From NCBI GenBank assembly GCA_933822405.4, contig CAKOGP040001668.1, positions 248,001 through 312,000 of the forward strand: a DNA stretch of 64,000 nt, read 5' to 3'. The notes under the pieces are model-generated. The model searched no databases. It worked only from the letters and a program-made list of their open reading frames with translations, and was not told the origin of the DNA. Position 1 is the stretch's first letter; every line of letters starts with the position of its first letter. Positions 22,514 to 32,592 of the stretch are shown here, piece after piece. Origin of the DNA: Cylindrotheca closterium. Lineage: Eukaryota; Bacillariophyta; Bacillariophyceae; Bacillariales; Bacillariaceae. Both the position numbers and the translations under genes were made by a program.

Positions 22514-22832
22514 CAAAAAATGGAAGTGGTAATTTCGAGTCATTGTTATGTCTCGTCGGTGCTAGGTAGGAGGTACTCGAGGCACTTTATCGGTGATGGC
22601 GATGAAGAAGCTACCTTACATCATAATAATATAATTCTGAATATTTTTTATATCAACAAACACTGCAATATTACGAAAACTGACTCGTCGTCCAATTTAC
22701 CTCGAAAGCGTGTTTCGTCTTCTCGCCAAGGTTTCTTGAATGTCTAGAAGATGACCCCGCTGCTACCAGCCAGTCATGGAAGCTGTCGCACATTGACGCT
22801 CGGGTTGTTGGGAGTAGAGATCACATTCAGTT
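22514..22832. other. Convergent intergenic region
   Basis: 319 bp between the stops of the DUF6824 gene and the next minus-strand gene. It holds AT-rich sequence near 22620-22660. No gene is seen. Confidence 0.4.
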
Positions 22833-24071
22833 TTAGTATAAGCCATCAGCGTCCTTACTCTTTTCCTCGAGCCGCACTTCCACACTAGAAAAGGCGCATA
22901 ATCGCTTTTCACTTTCATTATCTGGGTCTCGGACTTCCATGAGTGACCATCCCATATCCATATCAATGTATTGTTCGCTTTCGTCAAATCTAGATTTTGT
23001 TTTCAGAACTTTGGATCGATATGTGCGAACATTCAGATTGGAATCCAACTTGTTCGGGTACAATCGTTCAGCAATGGCTGCGTTTCGTTCCCGATTGACC
23101 TTCTTTTCAGTCCACTCGGTGTGGTGTCTCTTGTGATAATTGATGTTCCCAACCTTTTGAATTGCACCAAAGAGCACCAACGGAGGGCCTTTCGATGAGT
23201 CCGAGGAATTATCGGACGGTTCTGGGTGGATATATTCGGCCCGGATCCTTTCTTTCTCCTCCTCAGAAAAGTCATCCGAGAATATTCCTATGGAAGACAG
23301 ATCCGTAGCTGGTCTTCCGACAATTTCCGCGTCTACTTTTTGCCTCTTGGCAGGTGGAGGTGGCATATCTGGATTGTCTACATCATCATCATCATCGCCA
23401 ACAGCATTTTTCTGTGGGGCACGCCGTTTCGGTCGTTCCATCTTGGCAGCATCCTCAATCAGCTTCCAGTCCAATGGCCAGTACGATTCGCCACGCCTTC
23501 CCATATTCTGCAAGATCTCCAGCGGATTCTCGGGCAGCTGGTCGTCAATATGAACCTTGCGACATAGTCTTCGGAGCTTGCAATAGGGGATCTTTTGGGA
23601 GCTAGGCGGTGTCGCTTGGTCACCATCTTTTTGTGCATGATCCCCCTCTTGATTTTGTTCCAACTCATTTTCCTCTTGGGCATTGTTTTTCTCAGGATCG
23701 CCATTCGCCGTCGCCGTCGCTGGTATTTTGGATGGTTCTGTCGTGCTGGTTAGAATTGGCTTTGTCCATAGATCCGGCTTGCCTTGTAGAAAAACTTCCA
23801 TGACCCATTCACCCGTCCTTGTGTGTCCTGTTTTGGCAAGATCATTCTTCCATCTGTTGGAAAGATCTTCGACAAGTGAAAGGCAAGACTCAAATCCTTC
23901 TGGCGACAGCTGAATGGTGTAATCTTCTTCCTCGTCCTTGGTAACCTTCCAGACAGACTTTAGTCCCTGCATGAATGTTTCTCGAAGAGCCTCGCGAATC
24001 CATTCAACTGCTGCCGACTTTGCTGCTTGTTCAGCTTCGTCGATTAGGGATGTATCCGTTTCAGCACTCAT
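22833..24071 (-). CDS. Hypothetical nuclear-type protein
   Basis: 412 residues from the ATG at 24071 (MSAETDTSLIDEAEQ). I do not recognise the family. The N-terminal 110 residues are folded-looking and acidic, with an amphipathic helix (WIREALRETFMQGLKSVWK). A Glu/Asn/Gln-rich linker follows. Then comes a block with LCRKVHIDDQLPENPLEIL and WPLDWKLIEDA, and a basic segment RPKRRAPQKN with an Asp run next to PPPPAKRQK, which resembles a bipartite nuclear signal. The last 120 residues are compact and conserved-looking (HKRHHTEWTEKKVNRERN, AERLYPNKLDSNLNVRTYRSK). No signal peptide or membrane span. It is head to head with the next gene, 284 bp apart. Confidence 0.65.
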   Translation of the reverse strand: MSAETDTSLIDEAEQAAKSAAVEWIREALRETFMQGLKSVWKVTKDEEEDYTIQLSPEGFESCLSLVEDLSNRWKNDLAKTGHTRTGEWVMEVFLQGKPDLWTKPILTSTTEPSKIPATATANGDPEKNNAQEENELEQNQEGDHAQKDGDQATPPSSQKIPYCKLRRLCRKVHIDDQLPENPLEILQNMGRRGESYWPLDWKLIEDAAKMERPKRRAPQKNAVGDDDDDVDNPDMPPPPAKRQKVDAEIVGRPATDLSSIGIFSDDFSEEEKERIRAEYIHPEPSDNSSDSSKGPPLVLFGAIQKVGNINYHKRHHTEWTEKKVNRERNAAIAERLYPNKLDSNLNVRTYRSKVLKTKSRFDESEQYIDMDMGWSLMEVRDPDNESEKRLCAFSSVEVRLEEKSKDADGLY

Positions 24072-24355
24072 GATTGTAACAGCGACGGGATGAAATGGAT
24101 CATGTGCTTTCGTGGTCGAACGAGTCGATCCAAATTTTGTCAAAAATCTAATCTATTTGCTGATCCATAGTTGGCGATCGTACTATTGGGACCCATGTCA
24201 GTACATTTTTCAACGTTGATTTGTACATGGTCTTTTTCGCAGAGAACACGAGGAGCCTTCAGGTCGGATCAAGATTCAAGATCAACGACATCAACCCTTT
24301 TTTTTCCTTCACGTCTACCAGTCAGTGTGTGAATATAGTGTGGTACGATACCAAT

Positions 24356-25123
24356 ATGGGAACCCAACGGAGCGACAAGACTTCTGGTGATGGCGACTCT
24401 TCTTGGAGAGACACCTTGTATGTCTGGGATGGCATCATGGTAGAAGTGGGGTGGGACCTGGTCAAGAATAAGGAAGAGACCCAAAAATCAGATGAAATCC
24501 CACTGAACTGGAAAGGAGCATGGGTCCCCTGTGAGAACTGCGCGGACGCCAAAAAGGCGGAAGCTCCCAAGCGAGTGGGTGGAGCCTTGGATGTCGAATC
24601 TGCCCATCACTTTGAAGTGAGTGGTTCGGCCAAGCCTATTGTGAAAGACACGAAGAAGGTTGCTGACGCTGAGGATGAAAATAAGACTAGTGATGATGAA
24701 GAGAACTGCTCCACAGCCATTCCGCATCAAGCAACTTTCACTGGTGGCGATGGCTGGGACATGGGCGAGGGCTCTGATACCAAGAAATACAAGGACGAGG
24801 TTCACGAACTTTTACTTTCCAACATTAAGTGGATGGGAAATATGAGAGATCAACGAGACAACCTTGTCTTTGCCAAGGGTACCAATGAGTTTGGACCCTT
24901 TATTTCTGCTGGTTGGATGAGACCAGGTTGTCGCCTGACTTTGGCCCGTAGGTATTTGGATGAGAGCGATGCCAGGGTCAAATGGACGCTTGATGACTTG
25001 AAGAATAACGTGATTAGTGGAATATTCGACAAGGACTCTGGCGACGTATGCACTCCTCCTTGGAAGTGCGATGCCCTTCATAGTGATGTGCAACAACCTG
25101 GCAAACGCAAAAAGGTGGATTAA
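24356..25123 (+). CDS. Hypothetical protein with paired Trp-rich beta segments
   Basis: 255 residues from the ATG at 24356 (MGTQRSDKTSG); an in-frame ATG at 24227 would add 43 low-complexity residues. Family not recognised. The N-terminal part has SSWRDTLYVWDGIMVEVGWD and NWKGAWVPCENC. The C-terminal half repeats a Trp-rich pattern (NIKWMGNMRDQRDNL, GPFISAGWMRPGCRLTLARRYL, RVKWTLDDLKNNV). An acidic linker separates them. The repeated W-x-G/W-G strands suggest a beta fold used twice, perhaps a lineage-specific binding domain. The tail GKRKKVD is basic. No targeting signal is seen. Confidence 0.6.
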   Translation: MGTQRSDKTSGDGDSSWRDTLYVWDGIMVEVGWDLVKNKEETQKSDEIPLNWKGAWVPCENCADAKKAEAPKRVGGALDVESAHHFEVSGSAKPIVKDTKKVADAEDENKTSDDEENCSTAIPHQATFTGGDGWDMGEGSDTKKYKDEVHELLLSNIKWMGNMRDQRDNLVFAKGTNEFGPFISAGWMRPGCRLTLARRYLDESDARVKWTLDDLKNNVISGIFDKDSGDVCTPPWKCDALHSDVQQPGKRKKVD

Positions 25124-25631
25124 TTGGTGTGCCTTGGAACGAATTGGAAGGCATGGGGCAAGAAAGTTGTCAGACAACTATAAAAACAGATGCATGAAAC
25201 AAATCTTTTTGTGTCAAGGGGCACCGTTAGCAAAGCATTAAGGCTACTACCAACGACGACATTTATATTGAGGTACGGTACGGGAGTCCCAAAAATCATT
25301 TGATGTATAAGGAAAATTTTACAAAGTGTCTTTTAAGGAGTGAACCAAGATAGTCCTTGATTATCAAACTTGCTTTTGCGTAAAGGTCTTCTATTTTTGC
25401 TACTAGGGATGGGAAACTATTATGTATTGTAAGCTTGTGTGATCATACAATGAAATGTATTGTGGACTTCGGGATATTTTATGTGCTGCCTTTTTCAGAG
25501 ATCGCCTTGCCAGTTGGTTGATTGTGTGAATAGGGGCTGATTGTGAATTTTGATGTGATGGAATGAATGCAATGTGCATGCGACAGGAAAAAGTGGAGGA
25601 AGGTAGTGGTGGTAGAGGAAGAATTTCCGTT
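25124..25631. other. Convergent intergenic region
   Basis: 508 bp of AT-rich 3' flanks. No gene or RNA recognised. Confidence 0.4.
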
Positions 25632-26045
25632 TCACTTATCGTCATTAAGATACCGAATCAGCCGTGCTACTCCTGCAGCGGTCGAAGCCACCACAAAGAC
25701 TGCCCAGACTGGAATATTGTCAAATTTGTCGCCACCAAACAGCACCAAGGAACCACCAAGAATGACAATGGCAACTCCCAAAGGAGATCCATCTTCCACC
25801 TTTGTATATCTTCCCGTCTGTTTCGAGTCATTATCGTTACCATTTCTTTGATTCTGGAGAATTGATGGAGTGTGTCGAAAGTTATTAATAACAACAAGCG
25901 ATGGTATTACTGGTTTCTCAACTTGGCGAGAAAGAGATGGCGTATGCCTGATTGGAACAGTCTTTTGTGGTTGAAAGGCGGAAGCCAGGCATGTTAGTGA
26001 CATAATCAACAGTAGCACGGGGGATGCAAGTTTTCGCAACGCCAT
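25632..26045 (-). CDS. Small plastid-targeted membrane protein
   Basis: 137 residues from the ATG at 26045. The N-terminus MALRKLASPVLLLIMSLTCL is followed by ASAF|QPQKTVPIRHTP, a clear diatom bipartite presequence: signal peptide, Ala-x-Ala-Phe cleavage site with Phe at +1, then a basic Ser/Thr transit region. The mature protein is small and has two hydrophobic helices near the C-terminus (about residues 89-107 and 111-128), a GGDKFDN loop, and a short basic/acidic end (IRYLNDDK). It probably sits in the plastid envelope or thylakoid. The family is not recognised. The frame stays open upstream to 26405 but without an ATG, so that part is taken as 5' UTR. Confidence 0.7.
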   Translation of the reverse strand: MALRKLASPVLLLIMSLTCLASAFQPQKTVPIRHTPSLSRQVEKPVIPSLVVINNFRHTPSILQNQRNGNDNDSKQTGRYTKVEDGSPLGVAIVILGGSLVLFGGDKFDNIPVWAVFVVASTAAGVARLIRYLNDDK

Positions 26046-26538
26046 TATTGATGGATTGAGGTTTCTGATCATCTGATCTTCACACTGCCAGCATTGTCGC
26101 ATTTTTTTGCGGTAGTCCGCTTGGGTCAAGTTGTCTGTTGGAATCCATTCAAAAAGTCTTTGGCATTGACCGTTAATTAATTTTGAGCGCGACAAAGACG
26201 TATCGTTCTGGTACTCGCACTCCATGTCCCACATCGTGGAGAACACAACGGAAAACCACGCCCGTCGGGGTGCACCGTTGAATTTGGCGCGGATCAGTTT
26301 TTGGCGAAATCCTTCTAAGTAGTTTTGTATATGTGAGCGGCACACGCTATACATTTCTACAACTCCGGATAAAAGGAAGAGCGCCAAAGCGTTGAGAGGG
26401 TGCACCAGAGGCAGCCCAACTTTCCCACCAAATCATTTCAATATCAGAAATTCCAACCAAAACTTTACATTTTCTGTGAACTGGTTCAACGCCCTTTGGT
26501 TTTGTCAATAACAAGACTTCAGTTTGTGTAGTTAAAAG
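26046..26538. promoter_or_regulatory. Divergent intergenic region
   Basis: 493 bp between the starts of the plastid protein and the Cys-cluster gene. Nothing beyond an open frame without an ATG is seen. Confidence 0.35.
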
Positions 26539-28428
26539 ATGCCACACCTACAAGCCGGGAACGATGCTGCTGATGGGGGCTCAGTTGTCTCTGTGGATAA
26601 AACACCACGAAGAGTATCTGAGACACTTCCGATAATGGCAGCTACCAAGAAACAATCAATGGAAATCAAGGGAGATTCTTATGATTCAGACGATGCGGTC
26701 CAAACATCATCATCAGCGTCAAGTTCGAAACAAGAGGTGATCACACCATCGCCAAGTGGAGCATCTGCTGCTCCCAATTCTCCCAAGCCAACCAAGGGGC
26801 CGTTTCTCTCTATCTATGGAAGTACACGCCTCTTTTCTTCACCAATCCGTGTCAACAACAAGAAGCGTACTCTAGCTGCTACTGACGAGAGCACGGATGG
26901 GTCTGCTGACGAAGAATCTTCCGCTAGTAGTCAAGAAGAAGAAGTCAAGACCTCTCCATCCACTGCCCAAAGCCCTTCCTTTGAGAAGACCAATAAGCCG
27001 GAAAAGACTCTGGAGGATGACTCAAGTGTGCCCTCGACGAAGAAGGCAAGAATTGAAAGCAGTCCTGAGCCTACCACCACCAAGTCACAAGATCAAGGAA
27101 GTGTTCGCAAGCCAATTATCTCTCCTACTTCTTCGAACGAGAACAAGGAGGACGATGAGAGTACAAGCCAATTCTCACATGGATCGGCACAGCCATACTA
27201 TGGAAGGCAAGCATTCCAACATCGCTATCCACACCAGTACCCTCCTCCTCCGCACCATTCTCCTTATGCCCCTCATCATCATCCCTATGGAGGACACGGC
27301 GCCGGCTACCATCAATATCCACCACCAGTAGGATACAATATGTATGCTGCTCCTGGAATGTACCCTCCACGCCATCCACAAGCACCACAAGTTGGACACC
27401 ACTATGGTGCGCCACCACCAAACATGTACTATCCTGGTCCTCCTCCTCCTCAATACCACCACCATCATCCCCATTACCCTCCCCGTCATCTCATGATGTC
27501 TCCTGTACGAGTGGCGCAAAGGGAGTTTCCCATGAGACGTGCCGAAAGCGTCCCTGTCAGTGATGCCAGTGCTAGCCAAGCATCCTCCAAATCATCACTG
27601 GCTCCATCGCCAAGTCCAAGTACTGAGAGCAGCAAAGAGGCTGCTGCCATGATGGCCAACAACGATGCAAGGCCTCCGAATACCAAACGATGTATTGCAT
27701 TGAAGGAGCCACTTCCAGCCAAGCATTGGGGGTAAGTTCGAACTCAAAAAGAGATTTTGGTGCCTTGTGCATTGCAATCATATATGTCTAACGTGTTTCA
27801 CTTCTAAATTGTTCCTTTTGATTACAGTCCATCTGATACCACCAAGGATATCAAGCTTCCCGAGTTTCATCGAATTGTAAACTATCCCGATTACTTGTCT
27901 AAAACGCGTGGTGCCAATGCCGAATCGCCCTGCAGCACTGCAGATGGCAAGAAGCACTGCGTCATGTGTGGTGAACAACGATACTGCTCTGCGTCCAGCT
28001 TGAGCAAGGGCCGCATTAATAGCGGCAAGAACAACAACAACAACAAGGACGAAACATCATCAACCACTTCGGCAACCGAAACCGATCACATTATTCCTCG
28101 CCAAAACAAGGGACTCTGCACGGCCTGTGATGTTACCGTCTGGGTCATGACGGACAGTGGCTTGGAAATCAAGTGGTGCAAGGGCTGCAAGAACTATCGT
28201 CCTTGGGCGGCCTTTGGGGAGAAGGGATCCGCCACCAAGTGCACGAAATGCCGGGAACGTCAAAAGGAAAAGTATGCCTTGTCAAAGGATGCTGCCACTT
28301 CCAAACAGCAACAACAACAACAACAAGAGAAGCAACAACAACAAAAGTGGGAAACAACAGTGGAAGAAAAGCATTTGGAAGCTGCCAATGGATTGCGCAG
28401 CTTGATCCATGCTGTGGCTAAGCAATAA
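26539..28428 (+). CDS. Pro/Tyr/His-rich protein with C-terminal Cys-pair clusters
   Basis: Exons 26539-27731 and 27828-28428; the 96-nt GT-AG intron splits a Gly codon (KHWG|PSDTT). 597 residues. The N-terminal 200 residues are Ser/acidic and look disordered. Residues about 220-320 are rich in Pro, Tyr and His, with HYGAPPPNMYYPGPPPP-type repeats as in phase-separating RNA-binding proteins. The C-terminal 150 residues carry Cys pairs: HCVMCGEQRYC, LCTACDV, WCKGCKNYRPWAAFG and KCTKCRERQ. This arrangement suggests two zinc sites. A Gln-rich run and a short helix close the protein. No named family is recognised. The nuclear or cytoplasmic granule location is inferred only from composition. Confidence 0.75.
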
Positions 28429-29438
28429 TTTGCGCGAAGACTCGAAAATTTGTAATTCGTGTTTGTGTTGTTCGTCGGGCGTGTGGTGGTGTTTTGGTGT
28501 TTTGGTTGTTGGGGGAGAGGGAGAACCGAGAACCGAACAAAGAGTAGTAGTAATCAATTACAAATATTTAGTTCAGTCTTTTACCGCTCAGTAAAGCTAT
28601 GACATTTTTGCAAGGAGCACAAGAGCACATGGTTCCCATTTTGTGGGCAAAACTCGAAATAAAGTAAGCTTGTGCTGATGATTCATGACCTTTCAGTATG
28701 CGTGTGCTGGGGAACAGTAAGTAGTGGGACAGAGAAGTCACGAATGAATCTATGTACCGATACTGTGTAATTGCAAAGATGCAAGGAACGGCCTACTGAA
28801 GTCAGAAACCAAGTTTGCATTTTCAGATGATTCAAGTATGTATTTTCAAGATTCACGGCCTATTGTATTTGCATGGAACACGAATGAATGAATGAATAGG
28901 GGCAAATCAAGTAAAGCGGAAATGCGATTTATGGACGAAGGCATGTGTAACATGAAGTTAAAACGTTCTTGTATTCCGACCATGCTAACCCTAACCCTCT
29001 GAAGAGCTACCAAGAGGCCAAAACTACAGTTTGCTGACTATTACCTTTTCGTTGCCGCCTTTCACTGAAAGGATCAATTCATCTCCCATTTTCAGCTAGA
29101 CTGACCCTGCGAGTATAGCTAACATTAAATTGTAAAATCATGTTGTATTCTATGCTATTGAAACATGGCAATGGACACATTGAACATCATCTCATCGATT
29201 AACGGTTCGATAGCTGCACTTGCAAAACTTTTCAATTTGTGACGCAGAAGGTGCGTGTATGGTGTCAATGGTTCGTTTTTGACCTGTAATTTCATGATCG
29301 TGTTTCTCCGACCGATACGTATCTGGTATGATTTCTGGTGGTAATACTTAGCCCTTGCGACTTTCTTCCAGCGACTCAACATAAATAGTTTTCCCGAAAA
29401 CACTCAGCGTACGTTGACAAAGTACCAGCAAGACATCG
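28429..29438. other. Intergenic, with short telomere-like motif
   Basis: About 1 kb between two plus-strand genes. It holds a short GAAT microsatellite at about 28882-28898 and CTAACCCTAACCCT at 28985-28998, two telomere-type repeats that may be coincidence. No gene or RNA recognised. Confidence 0.4.
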
Positions 29439-31268
29439 ATGCTGCGTTCGCTTCGTTCCTGCTCGGTTCCCCAAGCCCGATCGACACTCCCCATTCAAAT
29501 TTCGCCAGGCACCATTACCGATACTGAATCATCAACCAAGATGGTATTCAAGAGAACGAAAGGCAAGACGAGCGACTCCCAGAGCTCATCCGCAGCTAGT
29601 AGAATGGACACGAAAGAGTCAGCACATGCCCAACATCTGTCATCATCGCTGCATTCCGATAAATCGCCATTGTCCACCTTCAGCACTTGCCAATCGGGCA
29701 GTTACAAAACGTGCAAGACTCGGCAATCCGTACAGAAAAGTGTCAGCTTTCACCAAGTACAGATACGAGAATATGAACGAAGTCTAGGGGATAATCCATC
29801 ATGTAGTTCAGGCGCTCCGATTGGGTAAGTTTTACTCTGTTTTTTTATGTCTCTGCTGATGCCTTTGGTGCCAAGACTGACACCTCTTGTTCCTCCATCA
29901 TCATTTTGCAGTATTGGTTGGGGCTTTCAGAAAGCATTTGTAATGGGGGTAGAAGAATATGAAAGAAACCATAAGCGAGGACGAACACAGGATGAAATCA
30001 TCCTGACCAGAAAGGAACGAGAACAACTATTGCGAGAGTGGTGTACCCCTGATAAGGACATTGCGCAGTCCACTCGTGAAAACCTTAAAGTGAAGTTTCA
30101 ACGGCGGCGGTCGGTACGAAATTCCCGCAAAATGGAGAAATTGCACAGTACCATCGGGGGAATCAAGAAGGTACTAGGCATCAGAAGACGAAAGTCTGAT
30201 GAACCGCACGTGGTACCAGACTTACCAGGTTCGGAGCGATCAGACTCTTCGGATGGCCATGTGCAAATCAGTGAACCTGAAGACGGCGAATCAGATGATG
30301 GACTCGAGGACTTGATTGATGATGCGGTAACAGCCGTGAGCGGCATTACCTTTGGAGACAGCACCACCTCGTCTGCTTACGAATTGGAAATGTTTCACAG
30401 AGAATTGGAGTTGGAAATGTTCGGGGAGGGACCAGATGAACTAGACGAGCCATCAAACATATTGGGGCATACTCTAGAGCTGGCAGATAACATTCCTCCT
30501 CCAGAATCCAACACCATGTCGGTTGGTTCGGGATCCCTCGAGGACCAAATGTCTTCATCTAGCAGCACCTACCATTCCTTCCAATCTCCGAATTACTCAT
30601 ACAACCAAGATCCAAATTCTTGCTATAATCACAATACCCACCAAATGGATCTGAGCCCGGTCAATATGGAATATGCCACAATACAAGAGCAACTTGCGCA
30701 ACAACAACACTACCCACAAACCCATCACGTGCAGTACAATCCATATGCTCGAACATCGGCATACCGAGGCTATTCACTTCGGGATGCGTACAGAGGCAGC
30801 AACAAATTCTCTGCCTTTGATGTGGCGAATCAACAGTTCCCAGCAACGCCATTTCCACAAATGGGTAGTTATCATCATGGACAGCAGCACGAGCAGCAGT
30901 GTTCGGAGCTACCAATGCAATCGCGGTATACTGCAGCCCCAGACATGGTTCCTCCATCGCCTTCAGGGTATCCAAGTGACCATGTCAGAAACAACTATGA
31001 CTACTCAGATCTCGTTCAGCAAGTTCGTTATACCTCTGACGACTCCAGAACTGGTATCGCGTCCGATGTCCAAAGTTGGGAGGAAATCTACTACGATGAC
31101 AATTCGGCCAAGGGACAACAAGATTCCTTTGAAGATTCCACTCAATCCATGACTGTTTCGAACCATTCGATGAACTACATGTCCTATGGCTCGCCAAGGT
31201 CCTTTACTCACAAGCCTCTCTCGGCGGCAGTTGCAGTTGACCTTTCGGTTCGAACGCAACACGCCTAA
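29439..31268 (+). CDS. Lineage-specific protein with conserved IREYERSLGDNPS block
   Basis: Exons 29439-29824 and 29912-31268; the 87-nt GT-AG intron splits the Gly codon in APIG|IGW. 580 residues. The joined sequence contains VSFHQVQIREYERSLGDNPS, then a Cys-Ser-x-Gly turn, GIGWGF, VEEYERNHKRGR and a basic helix ending in VKFQRRRSVRN. I know this pattern as recurring in many diatom hypothetical proteins, but it has no assigned function. A nuclear role is suggested by the basic helices. The rest is acidic and then Gln/Tyr/Ser-rich, disordered in appearance. A second in-frame ATG (MVFKRTKG) lies about 34 codons in and could be the true start. Confidence 0.75.
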
Positions 31269-31703
31269 GATAAAGAATAATAATAGACTATTATATTATA
31301 CTATAATTCTTGAAGCTTTCATCAGACGAAACTGAAAGAATAAGGCAGAATGCCTTGTAGGAGTGGGATTATCCCTTGTCATACATTGTGCACCTATCCA
31401 CTCGATGACATACAAGCAACACCATGTTGGAGTTCATCACTAGAAAGGAGGGATGAATGGTCTATTCGGACAGTCATCCTCTCAATGATTCCATAGAACC
31501 TATATGACATTTCGGAACACTACCTGCAGGATTGGTAGATAATAACTTGGCTATACTTTATTGAAATAGGACCCGTTGCATTTCGGTTCGGTTCTTCTTG
31601 GGGTTCTTGCTCGGTTGTTCCGAGCCAAGCCGAAGTTTATTTAGTCGTAGACACTTGTAATGCAAATGACTGGACTCTATGAGCAGTCCTTTAAAAATGC
31701 ATA
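31269..31703. other. Convergent intergenic region
   Basis: 435 bp, AT-rich near 31280-31310. No gene seen. Confidence 0.4.
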
Positions 31704-32288
31704 TCAGTCAACGCTCTTTCCACGCTTTTCCAATTCCCTGGACAGTGTCTTGGACATTTTTTCAGCGCCACTATCAAAGTCTTGCATATTAGCATCTAGC
31801 TCCTTTTTCATATCCTCCAAGCGATCAAAGTCTGTCTTTCGATCATCCAAATACCTGCGAAGCTCGAGTGTGTTTTGAGCCCGAGCAATGGCATCTTTGG
31901 CAAATTTCTCGCTGTCCACCCGTTCTTTCAGTTTGGTTTTGTCCATTCTACCGCTTCCCGAGCCGACCCCAAACTGATGTTGCCGTTGCTCATCGCCTTC
32001 TTCACTAGTAGCTTCAGCATCTGGTCGCATTGCTGATAGGAGGTTATTAGCAACAGGCGATCCTAGAACTATATCGATCAATACTCCTGCTGTGACAATG
32101 GGAAACACGTATTGGCGCCAGGATTCTGTGGCTACCATCAACGATGAGGCATCTTCCAGAACTTGCAGTTGAGTGGCGCTTTTTGGTGGTATAGTATTGA
32201 TGACTTGAGGCGAAAAGGAGCTGCAAGGACTTGCCATCATGGCAAGTGAAATCGCAAGGATGCATTTCACGGTGCCTAGAACCATCAT
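31704..32288 (-). CDS. Plastid-targeted small membrane/coiled-coil protein
   Basis: 194 residues, one exon. The N-terminus MMVLGTVKCILAISLAMMAS leads into a PCSSF|SPQ cleavage site with Phe at +1, fitting a diatom bipartite plastid presequence. After a Ser/Thr-rich transit region there is one hydrophobic segment (YVFPIVTAGVLIDIVLGSPVA, about residues 60-80), an acidic/Gln linker with a Gly-Ser turn, and a C-terminal helix rich in Lys, Glu and Asp (about 110-190) that looks like a coiled coil. It is probably anchored in a plastid membrane with the coiled coil exposed. Family not recognised. Confidence 0.7.
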   Translation of the reverse strand: MMVLGTVKCILAISLAMMASPCSSFSPQVINTIPPKSATQLQVLEDASSLMVATESWRQYVFPIVTAGVLIDIVLGSPVANNLLSAMRPDAEATSEEGDEQRQHQFGVGSGSGRMDKTKLKERVDSEKFAKDAIARAQNTLELRRYLDDRKTDFDRLEDMKKELDANMQDFDSGAEKMSKTLSRELEKRGKSVD

Positions 32289-32592
32289 GACACGTTGAAT
32301 GTTGGATTTTGTTCGATGCGTGTTGTGTCAAAGCCAAAAAGGATAAACTTCAGCCATCAACTGAAAAGGGACCCGGAGTTGGTGTACTAGGTGTTGGACC
32401 TGCCTATCGTACATTGTACTCCTTCCAAACAATGAATCATCTGGCCAGCAATCAGCCTACTTGTGGGATTATGGTTTGTGTACCACTATGAACTCGACAG
32501 ATCCTGCGCTCTGTCATCTATTAGCATCGCTTGACTCTTCGTTTGACGTTCGGCCGCCCTTTGACAAGTTGCGATGGATCACAAAATAGGAA
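32289..32592. other. Intergenic
   Basis: 304 bp between two minus-strand genes. Nothing recognised. Confidence 0.35.

Noticed and set aside
26046..26405. N-terminal extension of the small plastid protein
   Set aside because: The frame is open but starts from GTG, and it would bury the clear plastid presequence inside the protein.
28985..28998. Telomere-type CTAACCCTAACCCT
   Set aside because: Only two units; too short to call an interstitial telomere or a chromosome end.
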